DNA of 64,000 bases from VBDM01 sp041496705 (lineage in GTDB: Bacteria > Pseudomonadota > Gammaproteobacteria > Burkholderiales > SG8-39), in NCBI GenBank assembly GCA_041496705.1, contig JBGQFD010000003.1, positions 16,132 through 80,131 of the forward strand, in the 5' to 3' direction. Below, piece after piece: positions 32,933-39,874 of the stretch (position 1 is its first letter; every line of letters starts with the position of its first letter). Both the position numbers and the translations under genes were made by a program. The notes below the pieces were generated by a model. That model worked only from the letters and a program-made list of their open reading frames with translations. It was not told the origin of the DNA and ran no database searches.

Positions 32933-33948
32933 GTCGTCTTCGTGCTTTCCAGAAACGTCATGATCGCAAGACTCAGTTCACGGCACCCCTCGCCGCTGAT
33001 TGCAGACATGCAAAAGCTCGGCCCACGCCAGCGAAGGCCCTGGGCGATCTCGGCAGCGGCTGCCTGCCTTTTCGAGTCCGGTAGCATATCCATCTTGTTG
33101 AGCACCAGCCAGCGCGGTTTGCGATAAAGCGCCGGGTCAAATTTCTTCAATTCGGCGGCGATCGCTCGAGCATCCCGAACCGGATCGCCTGCCTCGTCCA
33201 AAGGAGCGACGTCCACGATGTGCAGTAACAGACGCGTGCGTGCGAGGTGTCTCAGGAACTGGTGCCCCAAACCCGCACCTTCGGCCGCGCCCTCGATCAG
33301 GCCGGGAATGTCCGCCACTACGAAACTTCGGTCAACGCCCACGCGCACCACGCCAAGGTGCGGATGCAGGGTGGTAAAGGGATAGCCGGCTACCTTGGGA
33401 CGCGCCGCGGAAACGGCCCGGATGAAGGTGGATTTCCCGGCGTTGGGCATGCCGAGCAGCCCGACGTCCGCGAGTACCTTCAGTTCGAGCTTGAGGACGC
33501 CATTCTCGCCGGGCTCCCCGGGCGTCGACCGGCGGGGCGCACGGTTGGTGCTCGACTTGAAATTGACATTTCCGAGCCCACCCTTGCCTCCACGCGCGAG
33601 TAGCGCCTTCTGATTGTGCTCTGCGAGATCCGCCACCATCGCGCCGGATTCGGCGCTCGTGATCACGGTGCCCGCGGGCATTCGTAGCACGATGTCGTCG
33701 GCGCTTTTTCCGCTGCGTTGGCCGCCCCCCCCGTGTTCTCCGTCGCGCGCGCGGTGAATTCGCGCGAATCGGTACTCGACGAGAGTATTGATGTTCCGAT
33801 CGGCCAACGCGTAGATGCTGCCGCCACCGCCACCGTCTCCACCGTCGGGCCCACCGCGCGGCACGTACTTTTCCCGCCTGAAACTGACGACACCATTGCC
33901 CCCCTTGCCGGCGTGAATTTCGATTCGGGCTTCGTCGATGAACTTCAT
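32929..33948 (-). CDS. obgE: Obg family GTPase ObgE/CgtA
   Basis: 339-residue essential GTPase tied to 50S ribosome assembly and stress. Glycine-rich Obg fold first (IHAGKGGNGVVSFRREKYVP, GGPDGGDGGGGG), then the G domain with GMPNAGKSTF, DIPGL and NKMD. It follows rplU-rpmA, the usual bacterial order, after a terminator that would limit read-through. Confidence 0.97.
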   Translation of the reverse strand: MKFIDEARIEIHAGKGGNGVVSFRREKYVPRGGPDGGDGGGGGSIYALADRNINTLVEYRFARIHRARDGEHGGGGQRSGKSADDIVLRMPAGTVITSAESGAMVADLAEHNQKALLARGGKGGLGNVNFKSSTNRAPRRSTPGEPGENGVLKLELKVLADVGLLGMPNAGKSTFIRAVSAARPKVAGYPFTTLHPHLGVVRVGVDRSFVVADIPGLIEGAAEGAGLGHQFLRHLARTRLLLHIVDVAPLDEAGDPVRDARAIAAELKKFDPALYRKPRWLVLNKMDMLPDSKRQAAAAEIAQGLRWRGPSFCMSAISGEGCRELSLAIMTFLESTKTT

Positions 33949-33969
33949 TCGGGGCGTAGCAGCACAAAC

Positions 33970-33996
33970 AAAAAAGCCCCATCCATGGACAGGGCC
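33970..33996 (-). terminator. Terminator after rpmA
   Basis: On the minus strand, GCCC and GGGC arms enclose a small TCC/GGA stem, followed by a run of T (plus-strand A run 33970-33975). It lies between rpmA and obgE and would reduce obgE read-through. Confidence 0.75.
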
Positions 33997-34016
33997 TTGT
34001 CGGGATCAGATGGCTC

Positions 34017-34277
34017 TTAGGAAGACGGGATCACGTTGACGGTCTGCTTCCGATCCGGGCCCTTGAATTTGAACTGGACCTTGCCGCCGATCTTTGCAAA
34101 CAAGGTGTGGTCCTTGCCAACTCCCACATTGTCTCCTGGATGGACTCGAGTACCGCGCTGGCGGACGATGATGCTTCCTGCTGCAACCGCCTGGCCGCCG
34201 AATCGCTTTACCCCGAGGCGCTTGGCCTGCGAGTCGCGCCCGTTGCGGGAACTGCCGCCCGCCTTCTTGTGTGCCAT
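34017..34277 (-). CDS. rpmA: 50S ribosomal protein L27
   Basis: 86 residues beginning MAHKKAGGSSRNGRDSQAKR, the conserved L27 N-terminus that reaches the peptidyl transferase centre. Second gene of the rplU-rpmA pair, 23 bases after rplU. Confidence 0.98.
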   Translation of the reverse strand: MAHKKAGGSSRNGRDSQAKRLGVKRFGGQAVAAGSIIVRQRGTRVHPGDNVGVGKDHTLFAKIGGKVQFKFKGPDRKQTVNVIPSS

Positions 34278-34300
34278 GGTGTTTCCCTTTCCTGCGGCGC

Positions 34301-34615
34301 CTAGGCCGCGGTAATGCCGGTGATCTGAATCTCGGTGTAACTCTGCCGGTGCCCCCGGTGCCTCTTGGAATTCTTTCGCCTCCGCAACTTGAATGTCATC
34401 ACTTTGTCGGCCAGGCCGTGCGACACGATCTTGGCTTTGACCAAGGCGCCGCTTACCACGGGGCTTCCAACTCTCAGCGATTGCCCCTCGCCGACCAGCA
34501 GGACTTGGTCGAGCACGAGTTCGCTGCCTACGGAAGCTGCCAGCTTTTCGATCCTCAGTTTTTCTCCGGCGCGAACACGGTACTGCTTGCCCCCAGTCTT
34601 TACTACCGCGTACAT
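34301..34615 (-). CDS. rplU: 50S ribosomal protein L21
   Basis: 104 residues beginning MYAVVKTGGKQYRVRAGEKL and containing the KRRKNSKRHRGHRQSYTEIQI tail of L21. ATG 34615 has GGGGGCG upstream. Head of the rplU-rpmA-obgE-proB run, divergent from ispB. Confidence 0.98.
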   Translation of the reverse strand: MYAVVKTGGKQYRVRAGEKLRIEKLAASVGSELVLDQVLLVGEGQSLRVGSPVVSGALVKAKIVSHGLADKVMTFKLRRRKNSKRHRGHRQSYTEIQITGITAA

Positions 34616-34641
34616 AGCGCCCCCAATGACGAAAAAACGAG

Positions 34642-34671
34642 ATTATACATACCTTTAGCGGGTGTGGGCAA
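34642..34671 (-). promoter_or_regulatory. Candidate promoter of rplU-rpmA
   Basis: On the minus strand TTGCCC (34671-34666), 18-base spacer, perfect TATAAT (34647-34642). The predicted transcript starts about 20 bases before the rplU ATG. Confidence 0.65.
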
Positions 34672-34678
34672 AAGAATT

Positions 34679-35701
34679 ATGCTATGCTCCCTTTCCGCCG
34701 CCGAGCCGAATCCCGCTGTGCTCCCGTCCCCTTTGCAGCCAGAACTTCTCCGTAACCTTATCGCCGCAGACATGGCCGAGGTCGACGCCGTGATCCGGCG
34801 CCGGCTTGCCTCGGACGTGGTTCTGATCCGTCAGATTGCGGAGTACATCATCGCCGGGGGCGGCAAGCGGCTGCGGCCGGCGCTAGTGCTCCTTGCCGCC
34901 GGCGCGACCGGGTACCGCGGCGAGCATCATGTCGAACTCGCGGCGGTCGTCGAGTTCATCCACACGGCGACGCTGCTGCACGACGACGTCGTCGACGAGT
35001 CCGAGTTGCGCAGGGGCCGGAAGACTGCAAATGCCCAGTTCGGCAACGCCGCCAGCGTGCTGGTTGGCGATTTCCTGTACTCGCGCTCGTTCCAGATGAT
35101 GGTCGGAGTGCGCAGCATGCGGGTCATGGAAGTGCTTTCGGACGCGACCAATGCCATCGCGGAAGGCGAAGTGCTGCAGCTGTTGCATGCCCATGATTTC
35201 GCGATCAGCGAGTCGAGCTATCTGGAAGTCATCCGGCGCAAGACCGCCAAGTTGTTCGAAGCTGCGGCGCAGTTGGGTGGCATTCTGGGCGGCGCGGACG
35301 GCGAAATCGAACGCGGACTGGCGCGATACGGGATGCACCTTGGCATCGCATTCCAACTGATCGATGACGTCCTTGACTATTTCGGCAATGCGTCCCACAC
35401 CGGAAAGAACCTGGGCGATGACCTCAACGAGGGCAAGCCGACGCTGCCCCTGATTTATGTGATGCAACGCGGGTCGCGCGAGCAGGCAGACCTTGTTCGC
35501 CTGGCAATCGAGCAGGGAGGGCGCGATGGGTTCGGGGGGGTTGTCCAGGCGGTGCGCGCGACTGGGGCGCTTGACTACGTTCGGGAGAGGGCCGAGAACG
35601 AGGCGCGCTCGGCGCGGGAGGCGATCGCTTCGCTGCCAAATTCAAATTACAAGGATTCTTTGCTAGAATTATCGACTTTCGCGGTTGAGCGCGATTACTA
35701 G
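34679..35701 (+). CDS. ispB: Octaprenyl/polyprenyl diphosphate synthase
   Basis: Makes the long isoprenoid tail of ubiquinone. 340 residues from ATG 34679. The first Asp-rich motif is D102-D103-x2-D106 (LLHDDVVDESELRRG) and the second is in FQLIDDVLDYFG; the GKRLRP segment binds IPP. The start is uncertain: a TGCTATGCT extended -10-like sequence overlaps ATG 34679, so GTG 34718 or ATG 34771 may be used. tRNA-Pro follows 41 bases later. Confidence 0.93.
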   Translation: MLCSLSAAEPNPAVLPSPLQPELLRNLIAADMAEVDAVIRRRLASDVVLIRQIAEYIIAGGGKRLRPALVLLAAGATGYRGEHHVELAAVVEFIHTATLLHDDVVDESELRRGRKTANAQFGNAASVLVGDFLYSRSFQMMVGVRSMRVMEVLSDATNAIAEGEVLQLLHAHDFAISESSYLEVIRRKTAKLFEAAAQLGGILGGADGEIERGLARYGMHLGIAFQLIDDVLDYFGNASHTGKNLGDDLNEGKPTLPLIYVMQRGSREQADLVRLAIEQGGRDGFGGVVQAVRATGALDYVRERAENEARSAREAIASLPNSNYKDSLLELSTFAVERDY

Positions 35702-35742
35702 TTTCCCGATGCGCTCCTCTCCGCAACGCCGCCCGCCCCAGT

Positions 35743-35819
35743 CGGGGTGTAGCTCAGCCTGGTAGAGTACTGCGTTCGGGACGCAGGTGTCGCTGGTTCG
35801 AATCCAGTCACCCCGACCA
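35743..35819 (+). tRNA. tRNA-Pro (anticodon CGG)
   Basis: 77 bases including an encoded CCA. Acceptor CGGGGTG pairs with CACCCCG before ACCA; D-arm AGCTCAGCCTGGTAGAG; anticodon stem CTGCG/CGCAG around loop TTCGGGA, anticodon CGG; T-loop GGTTCGAATCC. All cloverleaf arms can be drawn. Confidence 0.97.
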
Positions 35820-35898
35820 GTCCGCAGGCGTTTCCGGGTCGCACCGGTATAATGGCCACGCGTCGCAACACGCGATGCGCCTACCACCTCATGGCAGC

Positions 35899-36114
35899 GT
35901 GACCAAGCTCCTTCTCCTGATCGCGGCCGCAGTGGTCATCTACGTAGTGTTGACCGGTGTTGCACGCAAACACCGCCGGGCTGCGGAATCGCCCCCTCCC
36001 GAGCCGATGGTGCCCTGCGCATACTGCGGGCTCAATCTGCCGCGTAGCGAAGCTCTCGGAGCCGCAGGCTGCTTTTTCTGCTCTGAGGAACACCGGCGCC
36101 TCGGCTCAAAGTAA
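35899..36114 (+). CDS. PP0621-family small membrane protein with zinc ribbon
   Basis: 71 residues from GTG 35899. One N-terminal membrane helix (KLLLLIAAAVVIYVVLTGVA) and a C-terminal four-Cys zinc-binding motif, CAYCGLNLPRSEALG then CFFCSEEHRRLG. This protein is repeatedly found immediately before pilS in Beta- and Gammaproteobacteria. Function unknown. ATG 35875 would add eight residues; GTG is preferred because MTKLLLL is the usual start. Confidence 0.82.
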   Translation: MTKLLLLIAAAVVIYVVLTGVARKHRRAAESPPPEPMVPCAYCGLNLPRSEALGAAGCFFCSEEHRRLGSK

Positions 36115-36121
36115 GCCCGGC

Positions 36122-37717
36122 ATGGCAGGTCCAGCGATCCTCACCTTGTCGTGGCCGCCGCAGACCGGGGCGGTATCCGACTCGTTCTGGGTGTCGCTCA
36201 AGTACTTCAACTTCTATCGAATTGCGGTCGCAGGGGTCTTCCTGCTGCTGGGACTGATTTACGGCGACACGGTCAGCCTTGGCAGCCACGATCCGCTGGT
36301 ATTTACCTATGCGAGTGCCATCTATCTAGTCTTCGCAGTCGTATTCCACATAACGCTGCGCAGGCTCCGCGCCCACTTCAACCTGCACCTGTCGGCGCAC
36401 GTGGCCACCGACATAGTGGCGGTTGTCCTGCTGATGTATGCCTCCAGCGGCATTCGCAGCGGACTGGGTGTCATGTTACTCATCTCGCTGGCGGGTGCGG
36501 CGCTCGTCAGCCGGGGCACGTTGATGCTGTTCTACGTGGCCCTGGCCTCGATTGCAGTGCTACTCGAACAGTCCTACTGGGTCTTGGTGCACGACTTCAG
36601 CACGGCGAGCTATCTTCAACCAGGCTTGCTGTCGATCGGGTATTTTGCAACCGCCTTGATGACTAATAGGCTGGCGCGTCGCCTCATACTCAATGAGCGG
36701 CTTGCCCGGCAGCGTGGCGCCGACCTTGCAGATCAACTGAGGGTCAACAGGCTGGTTATCCGCGGCGTGCAAGACGGAGTTCTGGTTGTGGACGCCAACG
36801 GTCTAGTCCATCAGCACAATCCGAGAGTGGCGGACCTGCTCGGCCGATCCACTCCGGAATTGGGACAGATCGAAGAATACTCCGAGGAGATCGCGCAAAA
36901 CCTCGCTGCCTGGAGGGCTGGCCACGGAACGAACAGCTTGAACCTTCAGGTCGCCGAGAGCGGTCGCCTGGCTCGTGCACGATTTGTGGCAGCCGGGGTG
37001 GCAGGCGGCAGTTTCAGCCTGGTGTTCCTCGAAGATATGTCGAAACTCCAGGAGCAGGCCCAGCAGCTCAAGCTGGCGGCACTCGGACGCCTAACCGCCA
37101 ACATTGCGCACGAGATACGCAACCCGCTGTCGGCAATCACGCATGCAGGCGACTTGCTTCAGGATGAACAACGCCTGCCGCAGAAAGAACGCTTGCTGCA
37201 GATTATCCGGGACAACGCGCGGCGTCTCGAGCGAATGGTGCACGACGTGCTCGAACTCGCGAAGCGTGACCGGGTGCAGCCCGAAACGATCCGGTTGCTT
37301 TCTTACCTGACCACGTTCATCGATGAATTTACCCGGAACGAGAACATAGACGGCCGGGTATTCGTCGTGGAGCTTGCCGACGATATCACCCTGGAATTCG
37401 ACCGGGTGCACCTGAACCAAGTGCTTTGGAATCTCCTGCACAACTCGTGGAGGCACTGTCGGAAGCAGGACGGAAGCGTGCGCTTGACGGCGCGCCGGCG
37501 CGCAAATCGAGTAGAATTACACGTCACGGACGATGGTCAAGGTGTGGCAAAGGACTTGCAGCCGCAGCTGTTCGAGCCGTTTTTCACCACTTTCGCAAGC
37601 GGCACCGGGCTCGGTCTTTACATCGCCCGCGAGCTGTGCGCGGCGAATGGAGCGAGCCTCGACTATCTCGACCGCCCCCAGGGCGCAGACTTTAGGATTC
37701 TATGGCAGGCACCGTAG
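36122..37717 (+). CDS. pilS: Sensor histidine kinase PilS
   Basis: 531 residues. About six membrane segments (residues ~30-190), a PAS-like region (near NRLVIRGVQDGVLVVDANGL), the H-box LGRLTANIAHEIRNPLSAIT (His near 329), N-box NQVLWNLLHNSWRHC, and G-boxes DDGQGVAKDL and GTGLGLYIARELC. PilS senses membrane pilin levels and phosphorylates PilR. Seven bases follow the PP0621 stop; the 3' end overlaps pilR by 16 bases. Confidence 0.93.
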   Translation: MAGPAILTLSWPPQTGAVSDSFWVSLKYFNFYRIAVAGVFLLLGLIYGDTVSLGSHDPLVFTYASAIYLVFAVVFHITLRRLRAHFNLHLSAHVATDIVAVVLLMYASSGIRSGLGVMLLISLAGAALVSRGTLMLFYVALASIAVLLEQSYWVLVHDFSTASYLQPGLLSIGYFATALMTNRLARRLILNERLARQRGADLADQLRVNRLVIRGVQDGVLVVDANGLVHQHNPRVADLLGRSTPELGQIEEYSEEIAQNLAAWRAGHGTNSLNLQVAESGRLARARFVAAGVAGGSFSLVFLEDMSKLQEQAQQLKLAALGRLTANIAHEIRNPLSAITHAGDLLQDEQRLPQKERLLQIIRDNARRLERMVHDVLELAKRDRVQPETIRLLSYLTTFIDEFTRNENIDGRVFVVELADDITLEFDRVHLNQVLWNLLHNSWRHCRKQDGSVRLTARRRANRVELHVTDDGQGVAKDLQPQLFEPFFTTFASGTGLGLYIARELCAANGASLDYLDRPQGADFRILWQAP

Positions 37718-39078
37718 TTAATCGGCGTGCGGATCGGCGAGCGAGCACGGTACAGGGGCTGGTGCTGGTCGTAGACGACGAAGCTGACATCCGTGAGCTT
37801 CTCGAGCTTTCACTGGTGCGGATGGGTTTGGCAGCCGAGAGCACCGGGTCGCTTGCCGAGGCCAAAGAGCTGTTGCGGTCCAAGCGTTACAACCTCTGCC
37901 TTACCGACATCCGATTGCCTGACGGAGACGGGCTGGAACTGGTTCGCCATATCGGGGCACACCGCGCGGACTTGCCTGTAGCCGTTATCACCGCGTTCGG
38001 CAGCACCGAGAATGCCGTGGCCGCTCTCAAGGCCGGGGCCTTCGACTATCTGACGAAGCCCCTGTCACTCGACCAGCTGCGCGCATTGGTCAAGTCTGCG
38101 CTCTCCCTGCCGCAGAAGCCCGTGACGACGCGGTCCGGTGAGCATGACCTCCTGGGCGTAAGTCCCGGGATCGAGCAGGTGCGCCTCATGATCGAGAAAC
38201 TCGCCCGAAGTCAGGCGCCTCTATACATAACCGGTGAATCCGGAAGCGGTAAAGAGCTCGCGGCGCGCCTCATTCACAGCAGGGGTTCGCGACGCGAGAG
38301 CGCGTTTGTTGCAGTGAACTGTGGTGCCATCCCGGAAAATCTGATGGAAAGCGAGTTTTTCGGGTACAAGAAAGGAGCTTTCACGGGGGCCGAGAACGAT
38401 CGCGACGGATTCTTTCAAGCAGCCAACGGTGGTACCTTGTTTCTGGACGAGGTTGCCGACCTTCCGCTTGCGATGCAGGTGAAGCTGCTTCGTGCAATCC
38501 AGGAGAAACACGTCCGAAAAGTCGGTGCCACCTCTGAAGACGCCGTCGACGTGCGATTCATCTGTGCAACGCACCAAAACTTGGCCACATGCGTGGAGTC
38601 CGGAAAATTCCGCCAGGACCTTTACTACCGGCTTGCCGTCATCGAACTGAGGATGCCGCCACTCCGGGATTGCCGCGAGGACATTCCGGTGCTGGCGGAA
38701 GCGATTCTGCAGCGGTTGTCGGGGGGCGGAAAGGAGCAGGCGCGGCTTTCCGACGCCGCAAAGAGCGCGCTTGCGGCCTACGATTTTCCCGGGAATACGC
38801 GCGAGCTGGAGAACATCCTTGAGCGTGCCATCGCGCTTGCCGCGAGCCGGGTGATCCAGCCGGCGGACCTGCACCTTGCGTCGCCAGCGCTTGCCGTTCG
38901 CGATGCGGAGCGCGCAAGTTCCAGGTGGCCCCTGCAGGAGTATCTGGATCGTATCGAAAAGGAAGCGATACTGGACGCGTTGGAAAAGACGCGCTTCAAC
39001 CGAACCGCCGCCGCAAAACTCCTCGGCATCACCTTCAGGGCTTTGCGCTATCGGATGGAACGGCTGGGAATTCACTAG
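37702..39078 (+). CDS. pilR: Sigma54-dependent response regulator PilR
   Basis: 458 residues. Receiver domain with acidic pocket DDE (25-27) and phospho-acceptor D69; AAA+ domain with Walker A GESGSGKE near residue 178 and the sigma54-contacting GAFTGA near 225; Walker B GGTLFLDEV; C-terminal Fis-type helix-turn-helix (FNRTAAAKLLGITFRALRYRM). Activates pilA transcription in related bacteria; the pilA fragment is at the left edge of this window. Confidence 0.94.
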   Translation: MAGTVVNRRADRRASTVQGLVLVVDDEADIRELLELSLVRMGLAAESTGSLAEAKELLRSKRYNLCLTDIRLPDGDGLELVRHIGAHRADLPVAVITAFGSTENAVAALKAGAFDYLTKPLSLDQLRALVKSALSLPQKPVTTRSGEHDLLGVSPGIEQVRLMIEKLARSQAPLYITGESGSGKELAARLIHSRGSRRESAFVAVNCGAIPENLMESEFFGYKKGAFTGAENDRDGFFQAANGGTLFLDEVADLPLAMQVKLLRAIQEKHVRKVGATSEDAVDVRFICATHQNLATCVESGKFRQDLYYRLAVIELRMPPLRDCREDIPVLAEAILQRLSGGGKEQARLSDAAKSALAAYDFPGNTRELENILERAIALAASRVIQPADLHLASPALAVRDAERASSRWPLQEYLDRIEKEAILDALEKTRFNRTAAAKLLGITFRALRYRMERLGIH

Positions 39079-39651
39079 GTGGATCCCGGCTCTCTCGACT
39101 CTGGCGGTCTGCTGACAGAGGCGGGGCAAGTTGCATCTCAGAATTGCGACGAACGCCCGAACGATGCGCCGATTACGCTGCTGGTGATACACAACATTAG
39201 TCTGCCTCCTGGGGAATTCGGAGGAGATGCTGTGATCCAGTTCTTCGTGAATTCCCTCGATTGTTCGACCCACCCTTATTTCGATGGCCTGCGAGGGCTC
39301 AGGGTTTCGGCACATTTCCTGATCCGTCGCGGGGGGGAACTGATCCAGTTTGTGCCGTGCGCAAGCCGCGCTTGGCACTCGGGCCTGTCAACTTGGCGCG
39401 GGCGGGAACGTTGCAACGATTTCTCGGTGGGGGTCGAACTCGAAGGTACGGACGACTTGTCCTACACCGAATTGCAGTACGGGCGTCTCGCGCTGCTCAC
39501 GGCCGCCTTGCACGACAAGTACCCGATTGTCGACATCGTTGGCCACTCCGACATTGCCCCGGGACGCAAGACAGACCCCGGACCCTCCTTCGAGTGGGCG
39601 CGCTATCGGGCCGCGCTTGCTCGAGTCAAGAACGCCGTCCGGCGGCGCTAA
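39079..39651 (+). CDS. ampD: 1,6-anhydro-N-acetylmuramyl-L-alanine amidase AmpD
   Basis: Cytoplasmic zinc amidase in peptidoglycan recycling; cleaves anhydromuropeptides and so lowers ampC inducers where AmpR exists. 190 residues. Zinc ligands H38 (LLVIHNIS), H156 and D166 (GHSDIAPGRKTDPG); catalytic E120 and K164. GTG start directly abuts the pilR stop. Confidence 0.95.
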   Translation: MDPGSLDSGGLLTEAGQVASQNCDERPNDAPITLLVIHNISLPPGEFGGDAVIQFFVNSLDCSTHPYFDGLRGLRVSAHFLIRRGGELIQFVPCASRAWHSGLSTWRGRERCNDFSVGVELEGTDDLSYTELQYGRLALLTAALHDKYPIVDIVGHSDIAPGRKTDPGPSFEWARYRAALARVKNAVRRR

Positions 39652-39759
39652 ACCGGCGCCAAGTTTTCTTTCGGCCGTCGGGCTACAGGCCTGCGGCGAT
39701 TGCGCGTGCAAGTTCCCTTTGAGCCGCCCTGGCGGCGTCGGTTCTGCAATCTTGACAGC

Positions 39760-39806
39760 ACACAACAATTAGTTGCAAACTTCGACACGGATACTATATA
39801 TTGTGG
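39760..39806 (+). promoter_or_regulatory. Two NrdR-like boxes overlapping the nrdAB promoter
   Basis: Box 1 at 39760-39775 (ACACAACAATTAGTTG) and box 2 at 39791-39806 (ATACTATATATTGTGG); starts are 31 bases apart, the three-helical-turn spacing of NrdR boxes. Box 2 fits the remembered ACACWATATATWGTGT consensus at about 14 of 16 places, box 1 about 10. A TTGCAA / 18 / TATATT promoter (39773-39802) overlaps both, so repression of nrdAB is expected. nrdR itself is not in the window. Confidence 0.7.
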
Positions 39807-39874
39807 TCAAGGGATTGTCCCGGCTGGCCGTCCGTCTGTGCAGATAGGCGGCTCACGAAAAGAGGAGACCGTGT

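Noticed and set aside
35669..35887. Minus-strand frame encoding a WIRTSDTCVPNAVLYQAELHP-like peptide over the tRNA-Pro
   Set aside because: This is the well-known spurious protein read antisense through a tRNA gene; the tRNA cloverleaf explains the sequence.
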